Positions 38,082 to 49,291 of a stretch of 64,000 bases of DNA are shown here, in pieces. Below the pieces are notes generated by a model. That model was not told the origin of the DNA, did no database searches, and saw only the letters and a program-made list of their open reading frames with translations. How positions within the stretch are numbered: the stretch's first letter is position 1; each line of letters opens with the position of its first letter. The position numbers and the translations under genes are program-made. The DNA is from Atopsyche davidsoni. Its lineage: Eukaryota > Arthropoda > Insecta > Trichoptera > Hydrobiosidae. Location of the stretch: assembly GCA_022113835.1 (NCBI GenBank), contig JAILWY010000028.1, forward strand, positions 3,534,001 to 3,598,000, written 5' to 3'.

Positions 38082-40700
38082 CTAGTCATTATGAATCAAC
38101 TTGTGACTATTTAAATGCGTCAGTCTACCGCACGTATAGTTGCAGTGATCACAAGCGTATGCTTTCTCTCCAGTATGCGACAGCATGTGATTTTTCAAAA
38201 GGCATTTTCGACTGCAAATATAATTGCACTGATCGCACGCAAACGGCTTTTCGCCGGTGTGTTTTAACTTGTGGCGTTTTAAATTACATAAAATAGTGCA
38301 GGAGTAGCTACACTGGTCACAAGAGAATGGCTTCTCTCCCGAGTGGATCATTTTGTGAATCTTCAGGCTTCCAGATTGGGTACACGTGAAGTTGCACTGG
38401 TCGCACGCAAAGGGTTTCTCTCCGCTGTGTGTCAATTTGTGACTTTTTAGACCGCCGGATTGCGTGCACGTATAGCTGCACTGATCGCACAAATACGGTT
38501 TCTCTCCGGTATGTGTCAGCTTGTGACATTTCAGACTTCCAGATTGACTGCACGTGAAGTTGCATTGATCGCAAGCATATGGCTTTTTAATAGATTTGCA
38601 GTTGCTTGGATTTATAACCATTTTTCCGTTTTCATCACAAATGGATGCTGCATCTGTATTGTGGGTTAATTTATGAATTTTTAAGCTGTCGGATCGGGTC
38701 GACTTATAATCGCATTGATCACAGGTGTATCTTTTCTTACCTGTGTGTATCAGTTTGTGACGCTTTAAAAGACCGTATATACTACATTGATAGATACATT
38801 GGTCACAAGCAAAAGGCTTATCGCCCGTGTGTATCATTTTGTGTCTTTTCAAGTCGCTAGATCGATTGCATGTATAATTGCATTGGTCACATGCAAACGG
38901 TTTCTCTCCAGAATGTATCAACTTGTGTCGTTTCAAATCACTGAATAAACTACATTTATAAGCACAGTTATCACAAAAAAATGGCTTCTCACCAGAGTGC
39001 TTCAACTTGTGACTCTTTAGATTGCCCGATTTGTTGCATGTGTAATTACACTGGTCACATGCAAACGGTTTCTCTCCAGTGTGTATTAATTTATGATTTT
39101 TTACATTCCCAGAACTGGCACTTTTATAATTGCAATATGAACAAGAATACGACTTTTTTTTAGGAAAAAAATTTGAAGTAACCGACTCAGTTGATGGTAA
39201 AATATCAACAGAACAATCTGTCGCCTTTATATCCGACGAAGGCGAAGGAACACACAACACAAGTTCTATTTCAGCGTTGATTGGAGATTCAATACTTTCA
39301 TTTACCAGTGAATTATCATCATCAAATAGTGTACTTTCTTCGGAAAAGATAGTAGATAGGATCGAATCTTTTTTAACTACCGATTCTTGTTCATTTTTAT
39401 TCATAGAATAAAAGTCTAAGTGCTCAAAACTTTCATTTTTAACATCATTCATTCTACACTGAGGTTTAATAGCATAATTTTCAATATTACATGAAAACGT
39501 TTCTACAATATTTTTGGCGTTATCTTTCATTTGAATGTGTTTCAAATGATGGATTTTTAGTTCACTCAATAATCTACAAGTATAAGTACATAGATTACAC
39601 GTGAATGGTTTTTCAGAAGTGTGAATTATTTTGTGAGTCTTCAAACTTCTAGCTTGACTGCATGAATAGTTGCATTGATCACACGTGTACGGCCTTTGAC
39701 TGGAGTGTTTTAATTTATGTCGTTTTAAGTTACTCAAAACACTACAAGTATAACCACATTGATCACAAGCATACGGTTTTTCTCCAGTGTGAATTAATTT
39801 GTGACTTTTTAAACTTCCGGATTGACAGCACCTGTAACTGCATTGGTCACACGCAAAAGGTTTTTCTCCACTGTGGATAAGTTTATGTGTTTTCAAGCCT
39901 CCCAGCTGACTGCACGAGTAACTACACTGGTCACAAAGAAAAGGTTTTTCTCCAGTGTGGGTTAGTTTGTGATTTTTCAGTGTTCCCGTTTGAGTGCATC
40001 TGAAATCGCACTGATCACACGCAAACGGTTTCTCGCCCGTATGTATCAACGTATGGCTTTTGAAACTACCGTAGTGGCTGCATTTAAAGCTGCATTGGTC
40101 GCAGAGATATGGAGTTTCACGGGTGTGGCTTAATTTATGAATCTTAAGTCCGTCAGACCTGGCACACTTGTAGTTGCACTCATCACAAGAAAATTTCTTC
40201 TTACCAGAATGCGTTAGCTGATGGCGTTTTAGAAGACCGTATAAGCTACACGTGTATGTGCACTTATCGCAAGCAAACGGTTTGTCTCCTGTGTGTACCA
40301 TTATGTGACGCTTTAAGTCTGTAGTTCGGTTACATTTGTAACTGCACTTATCACAGGCCAGCAGTTTAACACCCGAGTGTATCATTTTATGACGTTTAAG
40401 ATCACTCAGTATAGTACAATTATAATTACACTGATTACACGCATACGGTTTCTCCCCAGAATGTATCAGCTTATGGCTTCTTAAATTACTGGGCTTATTA
40501 CACCTGAAGTTGCATTGATCACAGGCAAATGGTTTCTCACCGGTATGTATAATATTGTGAATTTTTAAGTGACTTCTATTATCGGTGCTATAAATGCATT
40601 GGTTGCAAGAATATAATTTTGAAGGTGGTAAGAGTTCTCCTTTGACAAGAAATGATAATGTGTCCATGTCAGCGACTTCCTCCTTTATTTCACAATTCAT
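38082..40700 (-). CDS. Multi-C2H2 zinc-finger protein 1 (25 fingers, two cassettes)
   Basis: A single coding exon of 872 aa; a splice acceptor just upstream (about 40719) implies a non-coding first exon. The start MNCEIKEEVADMD carries a SUMO-type IKEE motif. Cassette A (about 39540-40600) has 13 C2H2 fingers with TGEKPF-type linkers. After an acidic Ser-rich linker, cassette B (about 38100-39140) has six fingers, a degenerated seventh (around ICDENGKM, 38585-38665) and six more. Nearly every finger reads C-x2-C-x-[YF]-x-C, with Cys where the conserved Phe normally stands and the aromatic two residues earlier. Presumably a nuclear sequence-specific DNA-binding protein. Paralogs lie at 42443 and 49894. 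No KRAB, ZAD or BTB domain was seen. Confidence 0.93.
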   Translation of the reverse strand: MNCEIKEEVADMDTLSFLVKGELLPPSKLYSCNQCIYSTDNRSHLKIHNIIHTGEKPFACDQCNFRCNKPSNLRSHKLIHSGEKPYACNQCNYNCTILSDLKRHKMIHSGVKLLACDKCSYKCNRTTDLKRHIMVHTGDKPFACDKCTYTCSLYGLLKRHQLTHSGKKKFSCDECNYKCARSDGLKIHKLSHTRETPYLCDQCSFKCSHYGSFKSHTLIHTGEKPFACDQCDFRCTQTGTLKNHKLTHTGEKPFLCDQCSYSCSQLGGLKTHKLIHSGEKPFACDQCSYRCCQSGSLKSHKLIHTGEKPYACDQCGYTCSVLSNLKRHKLKHSSQRPYTCDQCNYSCSQARSLKTHKIIHTSEKPFTCNLCTYTCRLLSELKIHHLKHIQMKDNAKNIVETFSCNIENYAIKPQCRMNDVKNESFEHLDFYSMNKNEQESVVKKDSILSTIFSEESTLFDDDNSLVNESIESPINAEIELVLCVPSPSSDIKATDCSVDILPSTESVTSNFFPKKKSYSCSYCNYKSASSGNVKNHKLIHTGEKPFACDQCNYTCNKSGNLKSHKLKHSGEKPFFCDNCAYKCSLFSDLKRHKLIHSGEKPFACDQCNYTCNRSSDLKRHKMIHTGDKPFACDQCIYQCSIYGLLKRHKLIHTGKKRYTCDQCDYKSTRSDSLKIHKLTHNTDAASICDENGKMVINPSNCKSIKKPYACDQCNFTCSQSGSLKCHKLTHTGEKPYLCDQCSYTCTQSGGLKSHKLTHSGEKPFACDQCNFTCTQSGSLKIHKMIHSGEKPFSCDQCSYSCTILCNLKRHKLKHTGEKPFACDQCNYICSRKCLLKNHMLSHTGEKAYACDHCNYTCGRLTHLNSHKLIHND

Positions 40701-42442
40701 TTTAGCCAGTGAGATTATCTAAAAACAAAAAATAGTCATTAGATTAGTTAATGCCAATTTCAATGTTGATGCTCGATTTAGTTAGCTCTATCAGTTCACA
40801 AACAAATTGGAGAAGTTATAATGGCAGATTGCATCGAATATTAGAATATTGGAAATGGGACTTAGGTCTAATGATAGTGATACAAATTATATTCAGTCTA
40901 CTGTAATGTAAATGTAAACCTCAACATTGAATACACGAGATTTGACTACAACTACATGAAGAAAAAAAAAAACGATTGAATTGTATAACTAATTAGAGTA
41001 ACTGTATCAAAGTATTGTTAATACAAATAAAAGTGAACAATACAGTCAACTTTTGACCATTGTATTTCCGTAGGCTTTTGTGATACAAATAATATAATTT
41101 TTGTCTAAAATAATAGTAAAATCAACATTATTTTTAGTGGTGAAATATTATCTATATGCATATAAAATATAACAAAACAGTAAGTGGCAAAAAGCGAAAA
41201 AAACGATGAAATACAAGAAATCACGATTAAGAAAAGTTTCTGTTAATTAATAAATTATCTGTACAAACCGTGTTATTATAATTTTAAACAAGTAAATTAA
41301 TTACAATTCATTTTAATTTGTAAATATTGAGAGGTTAGTGCCTATCTTAGTTTCAAGTATTTTGACAGTGACAGCTTCACGATCTGTGCTGCAGTAAAAA
41401 ATAATTAGATAAACTATTTATTTTTTAATAAAATTAAAATGTGATGAATTCTTTATTCGTAAAATTTATAATCAGTGTTAATAAAATCAAATTGTAAAAA
41501 AAGTGTCAACTTGCTCTGATCTGATCGGTCAGTTATATGTGCACCAAGAATTCTGACAGCACCATTTCAAGGTCACTACCATAAGTAAAGGGTTATTACA
41601 ATATTTGCAATGCTTTTTGACAAGACAGAGAATAACAAATACTTATATTATAGTACATTAACAATTCTTTTTTTAGTACTTCAAGTTTACGTCTTCTAAA
41701 ATGATGTTTGGCACACTCATAACAAAGTTTTCACCTTTAAAATTACATTCTGATTAACGGTTAAGTTTGGAAAACTACAAAATAAATAAAATAAAAAAAC
41801 AATGTTCATATAATATTATACAAACCCATGATGTCTTCGTGGCGATAACTGTTATAATAATAGAGGAAAAAATAAAACTTCAAATACATTTTGTAGCGTT
41901 TGCGTTATTATAAAAATACAGAGATTCATCACTTATATTAAAAATATTTTAATATAAAAACACAAGACAAGGTAATAAATGGTAAATAAATAAATAATAC
42001 ACATTTGATTCAATGTTTTCAAATACACAAAAAATTGTATTCACGAGTTTTCACCTTTGGAAATGTAGTATTTCTCTTTTAGTATGCTATATTTAATATT
42101 TCAGATCTATTTGAGTTTTCAATGATGGGAATTTAATTTTTCTCATCGTTCTTAACTAAAAACATAACGTCAACACAATTTTATAATTTTTTTACTGTGA
42201 TATATAAAAGGGATTGGTAACAAGTCAATATCATCATAAAAACAATTTTTCAGAGCTTCTATAACGGTAGAGTAATCAAATAAGAATAGTACTAACAAAA
42301 TTGTCATGGCAATTGAGGCTTTGTCCATCCACATCTCACTGACTGCAGTTCTCCGACTGCAGAGATTTAACGGAATCTAACCCTCAAGGATGACGAGAAA
42401 TAACTGCATATTATTTCATACATAACCTGCTTCTAAACTGAA
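40701..42442. other. Spacer between zinc-finger genes 1 and 2
   Basis: No exon was seen. The 5' UTR exon and promoter of gene 1 are presumably around 41340-41400, where TTTTGACAGTGACAGC and GTGCTGCAG occur. The part near 42440 is the 3' UTR of gene 2. The rest is AT-rich. Confidence 0.4.
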
Positions 42443-45238
42443 TCAAATGATAAATGAAGCTCTATAGACTTTTTGTTCGGTTATGACTTCCTTATTTTCT
42501 GATGATTTTGCTATTGCATCGAAAGAACTCAAGCCCTTCTCATCGAAATTTTCATATTTAATATTTCTTCCTACATGGGATTGTAATATGATTGTTTTGC
42601 CTTTTGTATCAAAAGGCAGAATGTGAGAATTGTGTTTTTCTTCTGCTTCTTCTTTCACTTTAGTATGTTTCAAATTATGCTTTTTAAGTTCACTCATTTG
42701 CTTGCAAGTGTAACTGCATTGATGACACTGCAGGGCTTTCTCAGCAGTGTGCGTTAATTTGTGACCTTTCAAACTACTTGACTGATTACACCTGTAACTG
42801 CATTGGTCGCAAGCAAACGGCTTCTCTCCCGTGTGTCTCATCTTGTGGCGTTTCAAGTTGCTCAGGACTGTGCAAGTGTAATTACACTGGTCGCACGAGA
42901 ATGGTTTTTCCCCGCTATGTGTCAGCATATGACTTTTCAAGCTACCGGAGAGACTGCACCTGTAGTTACATTGGTCACAAACAAACGGTTTCTCTCCAGA
43001 GTGAATTAATTTATGAACTTTTAATCGGCCCAATTGATTGCAAGTGTAACTGCATTCATCGCAAAGAAATGGTTTTTCGCCGGTATGCGTGTATTTGTGA
43101 CTTTTTAAGGTTCCAGATTGCGTACATCTAAAGCTGCACTGATCACACGCAAAAGGTTTTTCTCCGGTATGATTCAATTTGTGACTTTTTAATTTTCCTT
43201 GATCAGTGCATTTAAAATTACAATCGCTACATGCAAAAGGTTTGTCTCCAGTGTGTGTAAATTTGTGGTATTTTAATTTTCCTGATTCGGTACATCTGAA
43301 ACTGCATTGGTCACATGCAAACGGTTTCTCTCCCGTGTGTATTAACTTATGAATTTTTAAACGACCTGACTGGGAACACTGATAACCGCAATGTTCACAA
43401 GAGTATTCTTTCACACCGGAATGTATCAGTTTATGCCGTCTCAAGTTACCGTATATGCTGCAAGCGAAACTACACTCATCACAAGCGAACGGTTTGTCTC
43501 CAGTGTGTATCAATTTGTGACGCTTTAAACCTGTATATCTATTACACTTGTAACTACACAGATCACATGCAAGCAGTTTCACACCTGTGTGTATCATTTT
43601 ATGACGTTTAAGATCGCTTGAACCTCTACACGTAAAACTACACTTATCACAAGCGAGTGGTTTCTCACCACTGTGTATTAATTTATGATTTTTCAGCTGA
43701 CACGAATAGTTACATCTGTAGTCACACTCATTACATGCAAAAAGTTTTTCATCAGTAGTAGTATGGTCATTGGCGATAGGCGATTTGGTATCTTCATTAA
43801 TATGAGCTGTATTAATATCAGTATCATCGTGTATGCTGTCTTCAGAATTATTCTCAGAAATATCCCCATCATTATTATTCAGCGATTGCTCAAGGCTGAT
43901 GCTATTCAAATCTGTTTCTGTGTAGTAATTCAATTTGGTATCTTCACTCGTGCAGGGTACCAGTTGGTTAGGCTTGGTTATTGTATCAGATGAAAAAGGA
44001 CCCACGGCCAGTTTGCCTTCCAAATCAGCAATTTCTTCTTTAATTGGGGCATGCTCCAGACTATGAATTTCGAGTTCACTCATTAGCCTAGAAGTGTAAG
44101 AACATTGGGTGCATGTGAATAATTTCTGAGAACTGTGTATTAATTTATGATTTTTTAAACTACTGGCTTGACTACACGAATAATTGCATTGATCGCACGT
44201 GTACGGTCTTTCACCGACATGCTTTAATTTATGTCGTTTTAAATTACTCAAAACACTGCATGTGTAACCGCATAGATCACAAGAAAATGGTTTTTCCCCG
44301 GTGTGCGTCAGCTTGTGTACTTTTAAATTGCCTAAAAGACTGCATGTGTAACTGCATTGATCGCAGAGAAATGGTTTCTCCCCAGAATGCGTTAATTTAT
44401 GACTCTTTAATGTACCTGCTTGAGTGCACCTGAAATCGCACTGATCACACGCAAAAGGTCGCTCTCCAGTATGAGTCAATTTGTGGCTTTTAAGGGTTCC
44501 TATTTGGGTGCATCGAAAACCGCACTCGTCACATGCAAAAGGTTTTTCTCCAGTGTGAGTAAATTTGTGGCATTTTAATTTTCCGGATTCGGTACATCTG
44601 AAATTGCACAGGTCACAAGCAAACGGTTTTTCTCCTGTGTGTATTAACTTGTGAATTTTTAAACGACCTGATTGAGAACATTGGTACCCGCAATGTTCAC
44701 AAGAGTATTCTTTCACACCGGAATGTATCAGTTTATGCCGTCTCAGGTTACCGTATATGCTACAAGTAAAGCCACATTCATCGCAAGCGTACGGTTTGTC
44801 TCCAGTGTGTATTAATTTATGACGCTTTAAACCTGAATATCTGTTACATTTGTAACTGCACATATCGCACGCCAACAGCTTCACACCTGAGTGTATCATT
44901 TTGTGACGTTTTAAATCATTAGATCCTCTGCATGTAAATGCACATTGATCACAAACAAAAGGTTTTTCTCCTGTATGAATTAGCTTATGACTCTTAAGGT
45001 TGCTAGATATGTTACATCTGTAGTTGCATTGGTCACAAGCAAACCTTTTCTCACCAGTGTGTACCCATTTATGAACTTTTAGGAGACTTATGCTATCACT
45101 GGTGTAGCTGCAATGGTTACAGGAATATAATTTTGCCGATCCTAAAGAATTTGAGTTGTTGACAGGTTTGGCAGAGTGATTTACATCCAATGATTTTTCA
45201 TTGACACAGGTGACTTCTTCCCTTATATTTGAATCCAT
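42443..45238 (-). CDS. Multi-C2H2 zinc-finger protein 2 (26 fingers, two 13-finger cassettes)
   Basis: A single coding exon of 931 aa, preceded by an acceptor (ATTTCTAG) 19 nt upstream of the ATG (MDSNIREEVTC). Cassette A (about 44050-45130) and cassette B (about 42660-43745) each have 13 fingers. Many correspond one to one, for example YSCEHCGYQCSQSGRLKIH, which is present identically in both. The linker between them begins PIKEEIADLEGK, resembling the N-terminus of protein 1 (EIKEEVADMD). This suggests that a cassette plus its head was duplicated. The C-terminus after cassette B starts KVKEEAEEK. The same CxxCx[YF]xC finger type as the neighbours is used. DNA target unknown. Confidence 0.93.
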   Translation of the reverse strand: MDSNIREEVTCVNEKSLDVNHSAKPVNNSNSLGSAKLYSCNHCSYTSDSISLLKVHKWVHTGEKRFACDQCNYRCNISSNLKSHKLIHTGEKPFVCDQCAFTCRGSNDLKRHKMIHSGVKLLACDMCSYKCNRYSGLKRHKLIHTGDKPYACDECGFTCSIYGNLRRHKLIHSGVKEYSCEHCGYQCSQSGRLKIHKLIHTGEKPFACDLCNFRCTESGKLKCHKFTHTGEKPFACDECGFRCTQIGTLKSHKLTHTGERPFACDQCDFRCTQAGTLKSHKLTHSGEKPFLCDQCSYTCSLLGNLKVHKLTHTGEKPFSCDLCGYTCSVLSNLKRHKLKHVGERPYTCDQCNYSCSQASSLKNHKLIHSSQKLFTCTQCSYTSRLMSELEIHSLEHAPIKEEIADLEGKLAVGPFSSDTITKPNQLVPCTSEDTKLNYYTETDLNSISLEQSLNNNDGDISENNSEDSIHDDTDINTAHINEDTKSPIANDHTTTDEKLFACNECDYRCNYSCQLKNHKLIHSGEKPLACDKCSFTCRGSSDLKRHKMIHTGVKLLACDLCSYKCNRYTGLKRHKLIHTGDKPFACDECSFACSIYGNLRRHKLIHSGVKEYSCEHCGYQCSQSGRLKIHKLIHTGEKPFACDQCSFRCTESGKLKYHKFTHTGDKPFACSDCNFKCTDQGKLKSHKLNHTGEKPFACDQCSFRCTQSGTLKSHKYTHTGEKPFLCDECSYTCNQLGRLKVHKLIHSGEKPFVCDQCNYRCSLSGSLKSHMLTHSGEKPFSCDQCNYTCTVLSNLKRHKMRHTGEKPFACDQCSYRCNQSSSLKGHKLTHTAEKALQCHQCSYTCKQMSELKKHNLKHTKVKEEAEEKHNSHILPFDTKGKTIILQSHVGRNIKYENFDEKGLSSFDAIAKSSENKEVITEQKVYRASFII

Positions 45239-46189
45239 TTCTCTTCACAAATCCCCTAGAAATAAATATATATTTTTAAAGTAGCAGGGAAGACAATATA
45301 TTAAATTTTTTTGTCAAGAAAAATATAATACAGATTATATATTATACAATAATTTATGCTGAAGACATTTATTGTTTTCAGTAAATGTGCGAGTCAGGAC
45401 TTTAAATTCAAATAGTTTTTTTTTTGTTTTTAATAAGTTTAAATACTGCATATCAATAAATAAACGCAGAGAAACCGAGGGATTTTTGGAGCTTTACCAT
45501 CCTGTTGATAGTTACTCGTAATTGTTAACAGAAAAGGTTTTGTGCCATGTAGAGTGATGATCTAGATAGAAAGCATATTAAATGATCTAGTATTTTACAA
45601 ATTAATATAACGCACCGGTTCAGATTTCCTCGAAACCTTATCCTGATGCTTGCTATTTTCGATAAAAATATATCCACAAAATTAAAGACAAGTCTATATA
45701 TTTATTTGCAAGCAAATATTAAATGTTTACATATTTATTATTTAATTTCAATTTTATTTTTGAGGAATGTGTCAATGAAATACGTAGCGAGTCTAAAGAC
45801 AAAATCGTGTAAATAACACTTTGTAATATCTATTTTTGATTGATCTGATTTGACGTTTGACATAAAATAAGTGTTGCCATAAATCAATTTAAATAATTTT
45901 CAATAAAATAAAAACGCGAAGTCTTGCAAACCATTGAAATTAGGAAATTAATTCTTAAATCTGTTTATTTTTTTATCTTTTTGTATATAAATAAATGTAA
46001 CACACTATTAAGATATTTTTGATTGAACTTATTTGACACTTGGGATAAAATCAGTGCTGCCATTTTTATAATATTTTTTCAAAAGTGCGCGAAAAAGCTC
46101 GCAGGTGTCCGCTCTGACGTCACGCCTTATGTCAATTGTCGTGCATTTCATTGTGTTTGCATTGAAGACAGTAAACGAAATTCGTATAA
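45239..46189. other. Promoter region of zinc-finger gene 2 and left flank of the ISL2EU element
   Basis: Contains a diverged direct repeat of about 75 bp (about 45831-45905 and 46014-46090). Each copy holds TTTGAC..., then [GT]ATAAAAT, then GTG[TC]TGCCA (45871-45879 and 46054-46062), then a CGCGAA. Nothing coding was seen. The 5' UTR exon of gene 2 is probably here. Confidence 0.45.
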
Positions 46190-48169
46190 ATGAATTCCAA
46201 AGTCTCTAAGTGGTGTGCAGTACCTCAGTGTACAAACACTTCGATAGTAACACCCAACAAGATGTTTATATATGTTCCAAATAAAAAAATAATAAGAGAT
46301 AAGTGGTTTAAGCTCGCACGGCGAAACCCGAAAGACGTAGTCACGAATTCATCAATTTATTTCTGTGAAGACCACTTTGATGTGAGTATGTATTATATAT
46401 TGATAGATTTTACATTTAAAATGTTTGTTTGACTCGAAATAGTTGAAATATTGAGGCTATGGAATAACTAATTTATTGAGGTTATGTTTGTTTTGGTCTT
46501 TGTTATCATTCGTAATATCAATTTTTATTGTTTACTTTTCTTTTTCCAGTTGCCAAATGACATGAAAAATTATATGGAGTATCATGTGATGGGGTCGGTA
46601 TCACAAGTACGTATGAAACCAGGATGCATGCCCAAAAAATTTATATGCCAACCAGACAGGACAAAACGAACATCTGACACAACAGAGCGACCCTATATAG
46701 CTGAGAAACGAAGGATGATGACTCTTCAAGAGTGTGAAAAGCATTTTGAAGAAAAAAGTATAGTTACAGAACAATCAGGTTCTGAAGAAATTGCATCCGG
46801 TAGTTCAGGTATATATTTTATTAACTAATTTATTAGAATATAGCATTGTAAAAGTTAATTTTATTCTCATTATTATTTTATACATTGTTGGTATACTCAA
46901 AACTAATTGATTTAAAACATTTGTTTTACAGTTCAGCAGAATATTGAAGAAGTTCCCCAATTAACTCCAAGAGTATTGGACAAATCAATTCAAGTAAACA
47001 TATGTAAAAAATTTAGAAGTAAAGCTAATCAAGCACAAGTCAGTACGGTAAATGTGATGACATCACCATTGAAGCCGTTTCTACATTCTGTCTCTACATC
47101 ACCATTTAAAATCAAGCATAGTGGTAATAGTAACCCATCAAGATCAAGTGTAAATGTTTTAAGTAAGACAGGTAAAAAAATAGAACAATCAGATAGTGAT
47201 ACTTCTTATACTCCCTCTTCAACTCGCACAGAATCACCAATATCCATAAAATCTCTTCAAATGGAGTCTACATCTGACTGTAGCGAGATGATAGAGGATG
47301 ACAAAAGGAGAGAAGCTTTAAATGCTTTAGAGTGTACCTTGAAGAAAATTAAAAAAACTCCCTTTTCTTATATTGGCATTCCTTTAAGTTGTTATTTCTT
47401 AGTTAACTTGATTCAAAAACATACAAATATACCGTTAAACCATATTTTACTATGTCTAAAAAAAATTAGATTAAATAATTCATTCCGTGAACTTGCTGAT
47501 GACTTTGGCATTGATAGAACTTATCCAAGCAAAATTTTTTTAAAAAATATACCTATTATAGCAAGTATAATGCGTCCTTTTATTGTATCATTAGATAAGG
47601 AATTGATTAAAAAAACTTTGCCCATTGCCTTTAGGCATAAATACAATAAGGTGACTTGTATAATAGACTGTTTAGAGATTGAAATACAAAAGCCTTCAAA
47701 GGCTTTAGATCAAGCTCTTACCTGGTCTGATTACAAGAAAGCCAACACAATTAAGTACCTTATATCTTATACACCTAATGGTTTGGTAAACTATATTTCA
47801 AATGGTTATGGAGGCCAAATAACAGACACATGCATTGTTGAAATATCTGACTTTTCAAAATGTTTGCAAACCAATATGTGGGTCATGGCAGATAGAGGAT
47901 TTAAGGATGTGGAAGTGTATTTAAGAAAAACGGGTGTGCTGTTAGTACGGCCTCCAAGTGTTGTATCTGGAGCTAAGTTATCTAAAGCTCAAGCAACAGA
48001 AACAAAACAAATAGCTAGCTTACGAAATTACGTTGAGCGGATGAGAAGACGGTTACTTGAATTCAACATATTAAAACCACATGTCTGTCTTAGCTTAAGT
48101 TTGGTTAAAGTTATTGATGATGTGATAACTATAGCTTGTGGTTTGATTAATATACAAGATTCTCTTTAA
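46190..48169 (+). CDS. THAP-domain DDE transposase of the ISL2EU element (intact)
   Basis: Three exons, 46190-46381, 46550-46808 and 46932-48169, give 562 aa with matching phases. Residues 1-64 are a THAP zinc finger: WCAVPQC, then C-x2-H in FCEDHF, with KWFKLARR between. A charged, Ser-rich linker follows. A helix-turn-helix segment (SFRELADDFGIDRTYPSKIFL, about 335-355) precedes the DDE nuclease. The acidic residues are D396 (CIIDCLEI), D471 (WVMADRGF) and E519 (NYVERMRRRL). The DDE_4/HARBI-like order YTPNG, ISNGYGGQITD and LLVRPP is also present. The frame is open throughout and the triad is complete, so it could be active or domesticated. AATAAA follows the stop directly. Its usual partner gene on the other strand is broken. 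Confidence 0.9.
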
Positions 48170-48202
48170 ATAAAACACATGAAATTTTTGCCTTTTTAAT
48201 TT

Positions 48203-49291
48203 TTATTCTATACTTTTATTTAATAATGGATATACATGGGATTTCCAAAATGTAATAACACTTTCAAGAAAGCCTGACATACATTGTTCATCAAATGATA
48301 TAAATAAAATCTCAACATTTTTACTAGTGGAAAAATTTGGGTCTGCAACTCAAAAGTAACAAATTTTTAGACCACTTAGATACATTTGCATTTGTATCTG
48401 GGTAAAGCATTTTTTTGCTGGGTTTTTCATTTTTTATATAATTGAGATACGTTTTGTTGCTTATAGGACATTCTATCTCCACAATGCTATCTTCACATAT
48501 TCCATCAGGGGAACCTGCTATCATTGGATGTTTTTGGGATATGAAAAGTCCAGTACTCTTGATTTTTTTCCCTAGTTTCTTGCTAACTATTTGTCTTACT
48601 TCATTTTCTAAATATCTTCCCCGATTCATTGCTGGTGTGTCTGGTATCTTCCTCCCCATGATAGTAGAAATCAGAGTCCCATCAGCGGTCTGGCACCGAC
48701 TCACTTCATAAGCTCTAGAAGCTGTTACCCTGCCGTACCTCAGTTCATACCAAAGCTTATTTTTGAACTGGTCCCTGGTTAAATTTTCAATTTCGTTGAT
48801 AAGTCCTGCTGCCAAATTCACTTTACTTAAAAATAAGTCACAGCACTCTTCTTTATATGTAAGCACAAGTTGGTGCATTGAGACACTACGTAGTTTATCA
48901 CTATTATAATCATGATACTTTAGTAGCTCGCAGTTGTTTAGATTCCTCTTTTTTCCTTCTTCTAAAAAATTTTCAAGAACTGCAGTTAGAAGGCAATATA
49001 GGGTTACCTTTAGATAAATCTTCAAGGTAGTGCCAACTCTTGATAGCTTTGATTTCTGCCAGTAACATAGACGCACATAAGCAGCGCTATGGCATGCTTA
49101 CATCCGCCCTGGGCAGCAACACAATCATGGCATTGGATTGATGTTACTTTTTCTTCATCTTCATCAACCATCAATGTTACAGCATATAGTTTTGCATGGA
49201 CTCTGGGCAAATCTTGCATTTCACTGTACAAATGTTTTCTTCCCGTTTTAGTTGTACGTAACTCATTGCATCATCATCTTGAAGACCTGAA
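48203..49291 (-). pseudogene. SWIM zinc finger / YqaJ recombinase-like gene of the ISL2EU element (broken)
   Basis: Reading down the minus strand, an acceptor (TTTCTTTCAG) opens an exon at about 49291 (LQDDDAMSYVQLKREENICTV). The frame then shifts near 49210 into RVHAKLYAVTLMVDEDEEK and the SWIM motif CHDCVAAQGGCKH. It shifts again near 49075, with a deletion, into LCYWQKSKLSRVGT. The YqaJ core WYELRYGRVTASRAYEV ... GSPDGI ... IVEIECP follows. A run of seven A (48410-48416) puts the conserved QIQMQMYLSG out of frame. A TGA at 48350-48352 stands where Cys is usual before VADPNF. The natural end would be the TAA at 48203-48205. At least four lesions make this a pseudogene. In intact elements the protein is thought to act as a recombinase accessory to transposition. 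Confidence 0.85.

Noticed and set aside
38082..40700. Regular 84-bp periodicity resembling a CRISPR or satellite array
   Set aside because: The period equals one 28-residue zinc finger and the frame is open; it is coding.
42778..43993. Plus-strand ORFs rich in Cys and Tyr opposite the zinc-finger exons
   Set aside because: Antisense shadows of repeated fingers, which produce long open frames by codon bias.
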